Assembly (NCBI GenBank): GCA_012960505.1
Contig: DUBC01000008.1
Span: forward strand, 62,001-126,000
Direction of reading: 5' to 3'
Length of the DNA stretch: 64,000 nt
Source of the DNA: Verrucomicrobiales bacterium
GTDB taxonomy: Bacteria > Verrucomicrobiota > Verrucomicrobiia > Verrucomicrobiales > DEV007
Shown here: positions 1 to 8,810 of the stretch, piece by piece
Position numbering within the stretch: the stretch's first letter is position 1
How the letters are laid out: each line of letters begins with the position of its first letter
Program-made: the position numbers and the translations under genes
The notes under the pieces: model-generated
Told to the model about the DNA's origin: nothing
The model's input: the letters and a program-made list of their open reading frames with translations, nothing else
Databases searched by the model: none

Positions 1-1390
1 TACTCCAATTACGAAAAATTCTATCTCCTATCTGAAGTGATTTAGGACATTCAATCAGTGTCTCCTGGTCCACCACTCCACTTTCCAAAGCCGCAAAAGC
101 TACGGCGATTTTAAATGTGGAGGCAGGAGGATATTGCCCCCTAAAAGCTCGCGGAAAAAGAGGAAGATTAGGATCTTGTTGAAGGGCTTTGAATTGCTTA
201 CTGCTAATCGAAGGAACCCAAACATTAATGTCATAGGTCGGCCTTGAGGCCATAGCATAAATGTCGCCAGTATGACAATCCATAACAACAAAAGCCCCCC
301 TTTCCGTGTGGCTTTCCAGAGCTTTCTCAGCAAGGCTCTGCATTTCAAGATCAATACTGGTTACTACATTATTCCCCGGAACTGGCCGAGCAACCATCTC
401 TTCGGCTAACTTTGCTCCATTCGTATCAAATAGATAATTTATTCTTCCTGTCGAACCCTGTAAATGATCATCGAAAGTCATTTCTAATCCTTCTCTTCCC
501 TCCGTAACCGGCCAAAGTAATTCACCAGGAACAACGGGGCCGGTAGGTGCTTTAGCCTTTTTCCCAACATAACCAATCAAGTGGCATGCTAATCCATTAC
601 CAGGATAATAACGCTGATACGTTGGAAAAAGCTCCAATCCAGATTTTGGATTTTTTTTAAACGCCTTTTTTTCTTCATCCGTCAGCATCGCAGAGAAAGG
701 CAAAGGCAACCATCTCCTGTCTTTGTAATGACTTAGAATTCGCTCATCAGATAAAGACAAGTCACTCCTCAGTAAAGATGAAACAAAATCAATACGTTCA
801 TTAGCATAATTAATTATATTCTCGTTACTCCGATCTTCGAGATAAGGAAATTTTAACGCGATAAAAAACCCTAACTTGTTTTGAGCAAGAGATTCTCCGT
901 TCCTATCAGTTATCTGACCTCTCGGCGCAGGAACTTTCAAAGTGAGGGTCCGTGCTTCTGTCTTAGTTTCCCATGCAGCTTTGATATTAGATTTTTTCTT
1001 GTCGCTATCAGTCAAATCCAGATCATTGATAGGGGGAAGCGGCGGAAGTTCAAATTTCTTGGGAGGAGCTTCCTTTTCCTTATTTTCCTTATCCTGTTGA
1101 TCATCATCAGTCGTAACATCATTCTTTTCTCCCTCTTTTTTTTCTTTATCCACAGGTAAGGCCCTTAAAGGCTTCTCCTCAGCCTCAGGATCAAGAGGCA
1201 CAAGAGGCAATGCACGGAGAGCTTTCCTGTTTTCATTAGCATTTTCATTTGATGATTTAACAGGTAATGCTTTTGGTATGACTTCCGGTTTCGTTGCGGA
1301 GGAACCAAGAGGCAACGTTTGATCCTCCTCTGCCTGTAAAAATAAGGGACAGAGGAAAACAAAAATTATTAATGAGAGGACAAAATTCAC
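1..1390 (-). CDS. mrdA: Penicillin-binding protein 2 (class B PBP), 3' end missing
   Basis: This gene runs off the left edge, so the C-terminal part of the transpeptidase domain (SxN and KTG motifs) is missing. The translated minus strand shows a hydrophobic N-terminal anchor, then about 100 residues of charged, proline-rich linker, then the class B PBP dimerisation signature PRGQITDRNG near positions 910-945, and YPPASTFK with the catalytic Ser-x-x-Lys serine codon at 119-121 (about residue 424). The family cross-links peptidoglycan during cell elongation on the periplasmic side of the inner membrane. The linker repeats an (R/K)ALP(V/L) motif. The start is uncertain: GTG at 1390 precedes the hydrophobic stretch directly, while in-frame TTG codons at 1423 and 1459 would add a short basic cytoplasmic tail. 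An in-frame stop lies at 1463-1465. It follows uvrC on the same strand with a gap of about 90 bases. The family call is firm; the PBP2-rather-than-PBP3 choice is likely but not proven. Confidence 0.88.
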   Translation of the reverse strand, partial: MNFVLSLIIFVFLCPLFLQAEEDQTLPLGSSATKPEVIPKALPVKSSNENANENRKALRALPLVPLDPEAEEKPLRALPVDKEKKEGEKNDVTTDDDQQDKENKEKEAPPKKFELPPLPPINDLDLTDSDKKKSNIKAAWETKTEARTLTLKVPAPRGQITDRNGESLAQNKLGFFIALKFPYLEDRSNENIINYANERIDFVSSLLRSDLSLSDERILSHYKDRRWLPLPFSAMLTDEEKKAFKKNPKSGLELFPTYQRYYPGNGLACHLIGYVGKKAKAPTGPVVPGELLWPVTEGREGLEMTFDDHLQGSTGRINYLFDTNGAKLAEEMVARPVPGNNVVTSIDLEMQSLAEKALESHTERGAFVVMDCHTGDIYAMASRPTYDINVWVPSISSKQFKALQQDPNLPLFPRAFRGQYPPASTFKIAVAFAALESGVVDQETLIECPKSLQIGDRIFRNWS

Positions 1391-1482
1391 TTCTTTATTG
1401 GAGTGACTAATTAGGAAATTCAATTTCTTTAAGATCTTCTCCCAATGTATTCTCGTCAAGAATCATTAAGCTGTAGAGTACT

Positions 1483-3051
1483 TTAACATAAAAATTCAAT
1501 GATCTGTTCTGCCATTTTAAGGCTAATGCCTTTTATTTCGGCAATTTCTTTTGGTTCCACCTTCTTAATACGGGCAACAGAACCAAATCTTTTCAGTAAT
1601 TTTTTTTTGCGAGCCTCACTAAGGCCAGGACAATCATCAAGTACGCTCTCTTCAATTCTACGCTTCATCAGTAACTGGTGATAGGAATTAGCAAAACGAT
1701 GAGCTTCATCACGAATCCTCTGGAGTAACTTTAACGCTCCAGTTTCATGAGGAATCCGAAGAGGGGCAATGGCGCCTGACCTGTAAATTTCTTCATTTTT
1801 CTTAGCAAGACCAATGATTGGAAGATCTTCAAGACCCAGTTTTTTTAGCTCTTTAAGAGCACTAGAAAGCTGACCTTGGCCTCCGTCCACAATAACTAAA
1901 TCAGGCAACTTAATTCTAGAACCTGTTTTACTCAGCCTCTTCATAACTTCTGAGGGGCGTTCTTGTGTCAATTCTACAGATTCCTTATCCATACTTTTTT
2001 TAGCCTCTAAAAGAATTCTTGAGTATCTACGCCTCACCACCTCAGCCATACTAGAAAAGTCATCTTGGCTCTTAACTGTTTTGATGCGGTAACGGCGATA
2101 ATTTGAATTATCAGGAACACCTTTTTCGAATCTCACCATAGATGCCACAATGTGATTTGATGAAATGTTTGAAATGTCAAAACACTCCATTGTGATCGGA
2201 GCCACTTCCATCCCGAGAAAGGATCTCAACTCCTGTATATCTGCAACAGGATCAATGTTAGCTCCAGGAATTCCTCTGCCTCTCGTGAACCTTCTTGTAG
2301 GCTGAAGGATTTTCTTTAAACTTTCAATCATATCTCGAAAATCCGCCGCTAATTCATATTCTTGATTAGAAGACGCTTCATCCATCTGACTCTCGATTTC
2401 AGAAATCCTATCACGCCACCCCCCTTCAAGGAAGCGACAAGCCTCTTTAACATTATCTCTATACGTTTCCGAACTGACTTTACCTATGCAAGGTGCTGCA
2501 CAATTACGAATGACATCATCATTGCAATGCTTATAATCTGATTCTCCTGGACAAGCAGAACGGCAAGTTCGGAGGTTGAATTGCTTATTAATCCAATGAA
2601 AGGTAAAACGCAATGCTCCTGAATGAGGGAAGGGACCAAAGTAACGTGACCCATCTTCTTTTCGGACCCGCACTAATTGGAATCTAGGCAAGGCATCCGA
2701 AAGGTTTATCTTTAGCCTCATGAATCTTTTATCATCGCGAAAGACCACGTTGTATTTTGGCCGATACTCTTTAATTAATTTACCCTCTAGGAGCAGAGCT
2801 TCAGTTTCATTCTTCACTGTGTGAAGATCAAAATTCCAAATACTATCAATTAGTGCCCTTGTCTTAATGTCAGCCCTAAGTTTTCTTGAAGGAGTAAAAT
2901 AACTGGAGAGCCTCTTCCTTAAATCTTTAGCTTTACCCACATAAATTACTCGCCCAAGTCGGTCCAACATAAGATAAATACCAGGCTTATGAGGCACTTC
3001 TTGCAGTTTGCTCATAAGATTAATAGGCGAAATTTGAAAGTCAGCGGACAC
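1483..3051 (-). CDS. uvrC: UvrABC excinuclease subunit C
   Basis: UvrC makes both incisions in nucleotide excision repair after UvrA and UvrB locate damage. The 522-residue protein has the family order: an N-terminal GIY-YIG nuclease domain (PGIYLML ... VIYVGKAKDLRKRL), a cysteine cluster around residues 160-190, a UVR helical domain for UvrB contact (about 215-250), an RNase H-like 5' nuclease domain with ECFDISN, LVIVDGGQGQ and the histidine in RDEAHRFANSYH, and a C-terminal helix-hairpin-helix (CPGLSEARKKKLL). It is shorter than the roughly 610 residues of E. coli UvrC but all catalytic motifs are present. The GTG at 3051 is the longest start; ATG at 3015 (MSKLQEV) would leave the usual short leader before the PG(I/V)Y motif and is equally possible. 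The next gene in the same direction is the PBP2 gene. Confidence 0.97.
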   Translation of the reverse strand: MSADFQISPINLMSKLQEVPHKPGIYLMLDRLGRVIYVGKAKDLRKRLSSYFTPSRKLRADIKTRALIDSIWNFDLHTVKNETEALLLEGKLIKEYRPKYNVVFRDDKRFMRLKINLSDALPRFQLVRVRKEDGSRYFGPFPHSGALRFTFHWINKQFNLRTCRSACPGESDYKHCNDDVIRNCAAPCIGKVSSETYRDNVKEACRFLEGGWRDRISEIESQMDEASSNQEYELAADFRDMIESLKKILQPTRRFTRGRGIPGANIDPVADIQELRSFLGMEVAPITMECFDISNISSNHIVASMVRFEKGVPDNSNYRRYRIKTVKSQDDFSSMAEVVRRRYSRILLEAKKSMDKESVELTQERPSEVMKRLSKTGSRIKLPDLVIVDGGQGQLSSALKELKKLGLEDLPIIGLAKKNEEIYRSGAIAPLRIPHETGALKLLQRIRDEAHRFANSYHQLLMKRRIEESVLDDCPGLSEARKKKLLKRFGSVARIKKVEPKEIAEIKGISLKMAEQIIEFLC

Positions 3052-3133
3052 GTTAAACGTATTCTATTTACCGAATTAAACGTAAGAAATCCACTAAAAG
3101 GCAAATTCTTAATATAAGGAGGAATTGAAAAGC

Positions 3134-3163
3134 ATGAAGAAAAGAGGCATCTTTAATAAATAA
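3134..3163 (+). CDS. Possible 9-codon leader peptide ahead of exbB
   Basis: A nine-codon ORF (MKKRGIFNK, stop TAA) begins 11 bases after a perfect AAGGAGG at 3116-3122. It ends 28 bases before the exbB start, which itself has no Shine-Dalgarno-like sequence. Strong ribosome-binding sites are otherwise rare in this window, so the signal stands out. It could be a translated leader that couples to or regulates exbB, or a chance match. Nothing in its sequence suggests an amino-acid attenuation mechanism. Confidence 0.3.
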   Translation: MKKRGIFNK

Positions 3164-3191
3164 TTACCTAAATTATACAACATTCCCAATA

Positions 3192-3998
3192 ATGTTTACC
3201 CTTATCCGAATCAGTTTTGCGATCCTGCTAATAGTGGGAACGGCAAGTGCTCAGGGCTCAGCTCAAGCCAACGCATCAAGCCCAAGTAATGACCTGACTC
3301 TATTGGAACTAGTTAAAGAGACCGGTTTTCTGGCATGGCCCTTAGCTGCACTTTCAATCGCTGCCGTTTTCTTGATCATTTTCTACACACTCACGGTCCG
3401 AAGAGGCGCCGTAGTAAGTGGTCGTTTTATGCGATCAGCGGATTCTCTAATCCGCAAGCAGGACTATCTTGGACTACTTTCTGTATGCAATCGTCAAGAC
3501 CAATGTATTTCTCGAATCACTTCTAAGACGTTAGAATTTGCAACAAAAAATCCACTGGCCAGTTTTGAAGAAGTACGAGAGGTAACAGAAGCAGAAGGCT
3601 CGCGCCAAGCAAGCCTACTTCATCAGCGCATTCAATACTTAGCAGACATAGGTGCAATCGCACCAATGGTAGGACTCTTGGGAACTGTAATAGGCATGAT
3701 TAAAGCTTTCCGGGAAATTGCACAACATAGTTTTGTCGGCTCTAAACAAACTGGTCTTGCTAGCGGCGTTTCAGAGGCCCTATTGACCACTGCAGGAGGA
3801 CTATGCATAGGAATCCCAGCTCTCATTTTTTATTCAATGTTTAGAGGTCGGGTACAAGGTCTGGTTGCAGAATTAGAAGCTGCATCAACACACATCATGG
3901 CGCTCCTAGCAACACAATACAAAAGGGCCAGCGGGAGGAGATCAAGAACAGAAAATGATAACACTGATGATAGACCTGCTGATATTCGCGGAGTCTAA
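3192..3998 (+). CDS. exbB: MotA/TolQ/ExbB proton channel family protein
   Basis: ExbB forms, with ExbD, the inner-membrane proton channel that energises TonB-dependent outer-membrane transport. The 268-residue protein has an N-terminal signal-like hydrophobic segment (residues 1-20), a transmembrane helix at about 48-70 and the conserved pair of helices in the C-terminal half, including the family stretch IAPMVGLLGTVIGMIKAF and a following LTTAGGLCIGIPALIFY helix. The extra N-terminal hydrophobic segment followed by a Ser/Ala-rich spacer is seen in many ExbB proteins outside the enterobacteria. Its start is ATG without a clear ribosome-binding site. It heads an exbB-exbD-TPR operon (26-base gap to exbD). 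No tonB is adjacent, although a TonB-dependent receptor lies about 14 kb away. Confidence 0.93.
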   Translation: MFTLIRISFAILLIVGTASAQGSAQANASSPSNDLTLLELVKETGFLAWPLAALSIAAVFLIIFYTLTVRRGAVVSGRFMRSADSLIRKQDYLGLLSVCNRQDQCISRITSKTLEFATKNPLASFEEVREVTEAEGSRQASLLHQRIQYLADIGAIAPMVGLLGTVIGMIKAFREIAQHSFVGSKQTGLASGVSEALLTTAGGLCIGIPALIFYSMFRGRVQGLVAELEAASTHIMALLATQYKRASGRRSRTENDNTDDRPADIRGV

Positions 3999-4024
3999 GG
4001 AAAACAATTAGTTAATATAGGAAA

Positions 4025-4459
4025 ATGAAATTCCAATCACAGTTCGGATCAGAGCGTACGGGAATTCAATTAGCCCCAATGATTGATATCGTTTTTCTGC
4101 TCCTCATTTTCTTCATAGTCTTATGGAACTATGCAAGATTTGAAACAGAAATAGATATTAGTGTTCCAGCCGCTACTTCCGGTGAAACACCAAAAAGAAC
4201 AATCGGGGAAATTGTTGTTAATGTTCACAAAAATGGGAACATTGTTGTCGAAGGTGTACGTAAGTCAGAGCCAGAATTACTAAAAATGTTTAATGATATC
4301 GTTGCTGCATATCCTGATCAGGCACTCATTTTGCGTGGTGATCGTGCAGCTTCCTTTGATCATATTGTTAAAGTCCTAAATGTGTGCAAACAAGCAAACA
4401 TTTGGAACATCTCTTTTGCCACTGCTCCACCTGAAGGAGATAATAATCCACCTAAATGA
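4025..4459 (+). CDS. exbD: Biopolymer transport protein ExbD/TolR
   Basis: ExbD is the small partner of ExbB, with one transmembrane helix and a periplasmic domain; the aspartate in its helix carries protons. The 144-residue protein shows the family start: a short cytoplasmic leader, then IQLAPMIDIVFLLLIFFIV with the conserved Asp, followed by a periplasmic domain ending in DRAASFDHIVKVLNVCKQA, the usual ExbD/TolR C-terminal pattern. The stop codon overlaps the next start by four bases (ATGA), so the downstream TPR protein is probably translationally coupled. Only one ExbD gene is present here. Confidence 0.94.
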   Translation: MKFQSQFGSERTGIQLAPMIDIVFLLLIFFIVLWNYARFETEIDISVPAATSGETPKRTIGEIVVNVHKNGNIVVEGVRKSEPELLKMFNDIVAAYPDQALILRGDRAASFDHIVKVLNVCKQANIWNISFATAPPEGDNNPPK

Positions 4460-7005
4460 GTATCATTAAAACATTGCCAACCGTTTTTACACTGGTCGCG
4501 GCCTTTAATTTACTCACTGCCCATTGTCAGGAAATAGAACCTTTAATTCCAAGTACAAACACATCTGAAGCAACAACTAACAATCCATCTGCGCCCAGAG
4601 CAGAACCTATAAACCCCATTCCTAAAGCAGAACCTATCCAAATTGATAAAACTGTCCCCCGCGCAGAACCCGTAAACCCTCCACTCAAACCTCCAAAAAT
4701 AGGGAAAAATATACCACAAGAAGAGAAAGCTAAAAATCTACTCGATTATGCGAATTATGTCTACAGCCAGAAACAATGGCAGCTCGCAAGTTCCTACTAC
4801 CAAAAATACTTAGAAGCTCAGCCATCAAGTAATGAATCGGCAGCAGCATGGTACCGCCTTGGGGAATCCTTATTAAAACAAAAAGACGTCCCGGGCGCAG
4901 AAGAAGCTTACCTGAAAATCATCGGAGACTTCGGCTCTTCGGAATATTTAAATGCTGCCTCTTACAGGATTGGGTCAATTTATTACTCAAACAATCAATA
5001 CAAAGAAGCATCAACATTTTTTAACACCGCAAAAAAAACTGCGGCTAAAAAAGACATTCAGCTATCAGCTGCTTATTACCATGCTCGATGTTTAAGAGAA
5101 ACAAAAGATAACAAATCTGCATTAGCCGCATACGAAGAATTAAGTTCAATCCGAGATGAAAACCCTTACCTTGAAGCAGCGCTTTTAACCATAGCCAGAA
5201 TTTACGCCGAAACAGAAAATAACGAAAAATCAATCGAAGCTTTTATTTCACTAAATGAAATCACAAACCGTGAAGACATAAAGGCCGAATCTCTGGTCAA
5301 ATCAGGTCTAATGAGCAGTTCTATCGGTAAAGAAACTCAGGCAAAAGAATATTTAAATAAAGCACTCAATTTACAGGGAGGAGATGAATGGAAACCTGAC
5401 GCACAGTTTCATCTCATCAAAATCTACTATTCTGAAAAGGATTATGAGCAGGTCATAAGCACCTATTCAAAAGGCGCTTACCCAATGTCTGAAACTATCA
5501 GGCCAAAGATGCTACTTATAGTTGGCAATTCTTTCAGACAACTCCAACGCCACAGAGACGCCGTGAGCGTCTATATTATGTTAAGAGAGCATTATCCCGC
5601 CAGCAAAGAAGCTAGCGAATCGGAATACAGAAAATTACTCTCATTATTTAACTTGAGAAGTAAAAGCATACCAAAATATGTCGACAACTTTGTCGAATGG
5701 CAGACACCTCGTGATTCTAATCACAAAAATATTGATATGGCTCTTTTATTAAAAGCCGAGCATTACTTTAACAAAAAACAATATGCAGAATCCGGCAACT
5801 CTTATAATGAAATAAGAATCTCAAACATTCCCAAAGATTTGAGAGGATCCACTTTATACAAACGAGGATGGGCTCACACAGAAAGTAAAAATTACCGCAA
5901 ATCAATAACCGCATTCAGTGATTTCATTTCAACGTATCCTGAAGAATTGAGAGTCCCTAATGCACTCGCTAAACGAGCGCTAAATTATAGATCAATTGAA
6001 GACTACACATCCGCATTGCAGGATTTAAATTTAATCATTACAAATCACCCAGATTCAGAATCTGCTGAACTAGCATATCAGCAAATCGCACTAATCAACG
6101 GCCAGCAACAAGATTACACTGGAATGATTAAAAATTATCAAAACCTCATTGAAAAATTTCCCGATAGCAGCGCAAAGTCTGAAGCCTATTTCTGGATAGG
6201 TTGGGGACAATTCGAATTGAAGAATTTTAAAGAATCATCTACTGCCTTACGAAAGGCAAGAGAACTAAACAAAGCAATCTATAATGACAGAGCAACTCTC
6301 CGTATAATTCTAGCCGAATATTCCCAACAAAAAGTAGACGCAGTCCACAAAGAAGTAGAAATTTTAAGCCAACGAATTCATAAAATCAGCATCCCTCCTC
6401 AAATATATTTATGGCTTGGAATTAACCTTTCCGACAATGGCAATTATCAAGAATCATCCACTTATTTAAGTATAGCAAGTAATCCGCAAGAACCAGAAAC
6501 AACGCAAGCGATAATCTGGAAATATCTAGGACAAGCTCATCTATTCACTGGAAAATATAAAGAAGCAATTAAGGCTTTCGATTTCTATCTGGAAACCAAT
6601 CAACCTTCCAATAATCGCGCTCGCGTTTTACATGATAAATCAGTGGCTCTACTAGCTTTGAAAAAATTTAAGGAAGCGGAAACTGCCGTTGAAAATGGCC
6701 TGACTCTTCAACCAAAAAGCAGAACTTATGGAATGCTCTGTCTCTTATGGGGAGAGTTAGCACTACAACAAGGAGAATATGAAAAAGCCATTCAAAGATT
6801 AATTAAACCAACGTATGCAATAGAAGATGAGAAAGTAACTCCCACTGCTCTACTGAAGAGTGCTTTTGCACATGAAAAAATCAATCAAAAAGAAAAAGCC
6901 GCCGAGCTTCGCAATAAACTGAAAACAAAGTACCCAAAATTTAAACCTAAAACAATTATACCCAGTACCAGCGAATCAACAGTTTCTGACTCAAAATTAG
7001 ATTAA
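4456..7005 (+). CDS. Large exported TPR-repeat protein coupled to ExbB/ExbD
   Basis: An 849-residue protein with an N-terminal signal sequence (hydrophobic to about residue 25, then CQE) followed by a proline-rich stretch with repeated AEP motifs (PRAEPINP, PKAEPIQ, PRAEPVNP) at about residues 48-80. The rest, from about residue 90 to 830, reads as consecutive tetratricopeptide/Sel1-like helical repeats with typical patterns such as AAAWYRLGESLLKQKDVPGA and KAIKAFDFYLE-type turns. TPR arrays act as protein-binding scaffolds. It starts inside the end of exbD (ATGA overlap), so it probably works in the periplasm with the ExbB-ExbD motor. That role is inference from position; no enzymatic motif is visible. 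The C-terminus is Lys- and Ser-rich. Confidence 0.82.
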   Translation: MSIIKTLPTVFTLVAAFNLLTAHCQEIEPLIPSTNTSEATTNNPSAPRAEPINPIPKAEPIQIDKTVPRAEPVNPPLKPPKIGKNIPQEEKAKNLLDYANYVYSQKQWQLASSYYQKYLEAQPSSNESAAAWYRLGESLLKQKDVPGAEEAYLKIIGDFGSSEYLNAASYRIGSIYYSNNQYKEASTFFNTAKKTAAKKDIQLSAAYYHARCLRETKDNKSALAAYEELSSIRDENPYLEAALLTIARIYAETENNEKSIEAFISLNEITNREDIKAESLVKSGLMSSSIGKETQAKEYLNKALNLQGGDEWKPDAQFHLIKIYYSEKDYEQVISTYSKGAYPMSETIRPKMLLIVGNSFRQLQRHRDAVSVYIMLREHYPASKEASESEYRKLLSLFNLRSKSIPKYVDNFVEWQTPRDSNHKNIDMALLLKAEHYFNKKQYAESGNSYNEIRISNIPKDLRGSTLYKRGWAHTESKNYRKSITAFSDFISTYPEELRVPNALAKRALNYRSIEDYTSALQDLNLIITNHPDSESAELAYQQIALINGQQQDYTGMIKNYQNLIEKFPDSSAKSEAYFWIGWGQFELKNFKESSTALRKARELNKAIYNDRATLRIILAEYSQQKVDAVHKEVEILSQRIHKISIPPQIYLWLGINLSDNGNYQESSTYLSIASNPQEPETTQAIIWKYLGQAHLFTGKYKEAIKAFDFYLETNQPSNNRARVLHDKSVALLALKKFKEAETAVENGLTLQPKSRTYGMLCLLWGELALQQGEYEKAIQRLIKPTYAIEDEKVTPTALLKSAFAHEKINQKEKAAELRNKLKTKYPKFKPKTIIPSTSESTVSDSKLD

Positions 7006-7030
7006 AATTCTCAGATCAATCTCCCAATAA

Positions 7031-7762
7031 ATGAATCATAAAAAGGAAGAAGAGAACCCCCTCACAAATATTTTTGTAAATGTACTTTTGCCAATAATTG
7101 CTCTAAGCCAATTAAGTAAGAGCGGTGATAAAGTCTGGCACGTTGGACCCGAATATGGAATGACTGTCGCCGTTGCATTTCCTTTGATCTACGGGATATG
7201 GTTTTTCTTTAAAACCAAGAAGTTTAATTTTTATTCAATCCTAGGAATTATTAGCGTTCTACTCACAGGCTTCATAACAATACATGTCTGGAATGATGAT
7301 GGCAGCGTCAAAGATAATGCGGCCCTGCTCTTTGCGATAAAAGAAGCAGCAACTCCTCTGATACTGGGAGCAGTAATGCTCTACTCACACAGAACAAAAA
7401 AACCGCTCATTGAAGTATTTTTGTTAAATCCAGACATCTTTGATATTCCGAAAATTGAAAAGACGGCAGAAGAAAAAGGAAATTTGCAAGAATACTCATC
7501 GTTCCGTCTAAAATTGACCTGGATGTTTGCAGGCAGTTTTCTTTTGAGTTCTTTTATGAATTTCTTCCTAGCAATGTTCTTACTTGATGGCGCAAAAGAT
7601 AAAGAAAGTTATAACCTCGCCGTCGGAAAAGTAATGGGTTACGGATACCTTGTCATCGGCATTCCTCTAATGGCAATTATGATTGGCTGCTTCCTATACT
7701 TAATGAAAAGAATAGGAAACCTCACAGGGCTCACTAAGGAAGAATATATGATCCCGAGATAA
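7031..7762 (+). CDS. VC0807-like integral membrane protein
   Basis: This 243-residue protein begins with ENPLTNIFVNVLLPIIAL and has five or six hydrophobic helices spaced across its length, with a polar loop at about residues 130-155. The start pattern (N-P-L-x-N-I-x-x-N-(V/I)-x-x-P) and the following GPEYGM ... AVAFPLIYGIWFF match the VC0807 family, which is related to intracellular septation protein A. No biochemical function is established for the family. It lies 25 bases after the TPR gene on the same strand and may belong to that operon. The gene converges on the next one with a 24-base gap. Confidence 0.68.
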   Translation: MNHKKEEENPLTNIFVNVLLPIIALSQLSKSGDKVWHVGPEYGMTVAVAFPLIYGIWFFFKTKKFNFYSILGIISVLLTGFITIHVWNDDGSVKDNAALLFAIKEAATPLILGAVMLYSHRTKKPLIEVFLLNPDIFDIPKIEKTAEEKGNLQEYSSFRLKLTWMFAGSFLLSSFMNFFLAMFLLDGAKDKESYNLAVGKVMGYGYLVIGIPLMAIMIGCFLYLMKRIGNLTGLTKEEYMIPR

Positions 7763-7786
7763 ATAGATTCAGGTTAGCAACGCTAC

Positions 7787-8008
7787 TTATTTTTTTCTCA
7801 AGTAAGCTAGAAGGATAAGTGAGCCAAGGGCAGCTCCTGCCATGGTCGCAAGTTCCTTAAGTAAATCAATTAGCCCGCCCCCAGCCAAACCTCCAATTGA
7901 TCCAAAAATGATACACTTCAAAACCTGAGACAATTGACGGTTAGAAGCCCATGCAACTAGCCACCCTGTTCCTGCTCCAATCAAGGCGAATATTAAATAC
8001 TCATTCAC
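7787..8008 (-). CDS. GlsB/YeaQ/YmgE-like small membrane protein
   Basis: A 73-residue, glycine-rich protein with three hydrophobic segments: residues 4-20, 31-47 and 55-69. The pattern IGAGTGWLVAW ... IIFGSIGGLAGG resembles the GlsB/YeaQ/YmgE (transglycosylase-associated) family, members of which are membrane proteins linked to general stress. No catalytic function is known, and the family name does not imply transglycosylase activity. It ends with a short basic tail (LRKK). It may be read with the minus-strand genes just upstream (8080-10019), though about 70 bases separate it from them. Confidence 0.65.
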   Translation of the reverse strand: MNEYLIFALIGAGTGWLVAWASNRQLSQVLKCIIFGSIGGLAGGGLIDLLKELATMAGAALGSLILLAYLRKK

Positions 8009-8079
8009 AATTTAATTCATTTAGGGTTTTTGTTATTGCTCCATAATATTAAATAACCGCGCTAAGAATGTCCACATTT

Positions 8080-8793
8080 TCAATCAGAGGACCAATCATC
8101 GCAATAATACATTTGAGCAAGCCTTTCAGTATTAATGCCTATGCGATATAGAAAAACAAGCCACACGTTTTTCATTTTTCTTTTAATGCGACCTTCCTTT
8201 AAAAATTTTCTATTAGAGCTTTTAATCGGAGGCCCGATTAAATTAACAGCTCCGTACTCCCTCAATCTTGAAGAAAAACTAACATCTTCCATCAAAGGCA
8301 TGCCTCGAAATCCGCCCAAATCCTGAAAAACAGAACCTAAAACAAAAACGCTCTGATCACCATACATTGTACCAATATGCGTGGTAAAAAATTTGTGTAT
8401 CCATGTAAAAAGTTTCATGGAAGGATATAAAGCAATAACATCTTTTATAAACGCACCGCCCAGAACTGACGGGTCATTCTGAAAAAGAGCATTCAAAGAA
8501 TGGTAGTGCTGTTGCGTGAACTCAGTATCTGCATGATGAAAAATTAATATTTCACCCTTAGCAATTTCTGCCCCAGCATCTAACTGAGCACCTCGAGAGG
8601 GTTTATGAAACTCTACTAGATCGACACCAAATTCATCACATAATGACCTAACAGAAACTCGGTCCCTTGAAGCATCAGAAACCACAACCTGTGGCATTGG
8701 TTCCAGTGACACTAATACGCTAAGACACTCCCTGAGAAAGGAATAATCATCACAACAAGGAACAATAAAACTGACATTAAATTCATCAGCCAT
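8080..8793 (-). CDS. Family 2 glycosyltransferase (TIGR04283-like)
   Basis: A 237-residue GT-A fold glycosyltransferase. It opens with VSFIVPCCDDYSFLRE, the nucleotide-binding start of GT2 enzymes, followed by VVVSDASRD (usual position of the first nucleotide-binding aspartate), the SRGAQLDAGAEIAKGEILIF segment and the metal-binding HHADTEF (D-x-D-like). GRGxQxNxGA-type motifs and the HADT pattern match the TIGR04283 group, whose members often sit in lineages with arsenosugar or selenium-associated genes; the substrate here is unknown. A hydrophobic segment is present near the C-terminus (VWLVFLYRIGI). It is separated by 17 bases from the lipid kinase gene upstream, which suggests co-transcription. 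Confidence 0.8.
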   Translation of the reverse strand: MADEFNVSFIVPCCDDYSFLRECLSVLVSLEPMPQVVVSDASRDRVSVRSLCDEFGVDLVEFHKPSRGAQLDAGAEIAKGEILIFHHADTEFTQQHYHSLNALFQNDPSVLGGAFIKDVIALYPSMKLFTWIHKFFTTHIGTMYGDQSVFVLGSVFQDLGGFRGMPLMEDVSFSSRLREYGAVNLIGPPIKSSNRKFLKEGRIKRKMKNVWLVFLYRIGINTERLAQMYYCDDWSSD

Positions 8794-8810
8794 TATAGAA
8801 CATTAGGCCA

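Noticed and set aside
881-1159. 92-codon plus-strand ORF
   Set aside because: It is antisense to the PBP2 gene, whose own frame shows clear family motifs; phenylalanine-rich composition is typical of an antisense shadow.
1407-1466. 19-codon ORF (MILDENTLGEDLKEIEFPN) between uvrC and the PBP2 gene
   Set aside because: It has no ribosome-binding site and probably arises by chance, although it overlaps the uncertain start of PBP2.
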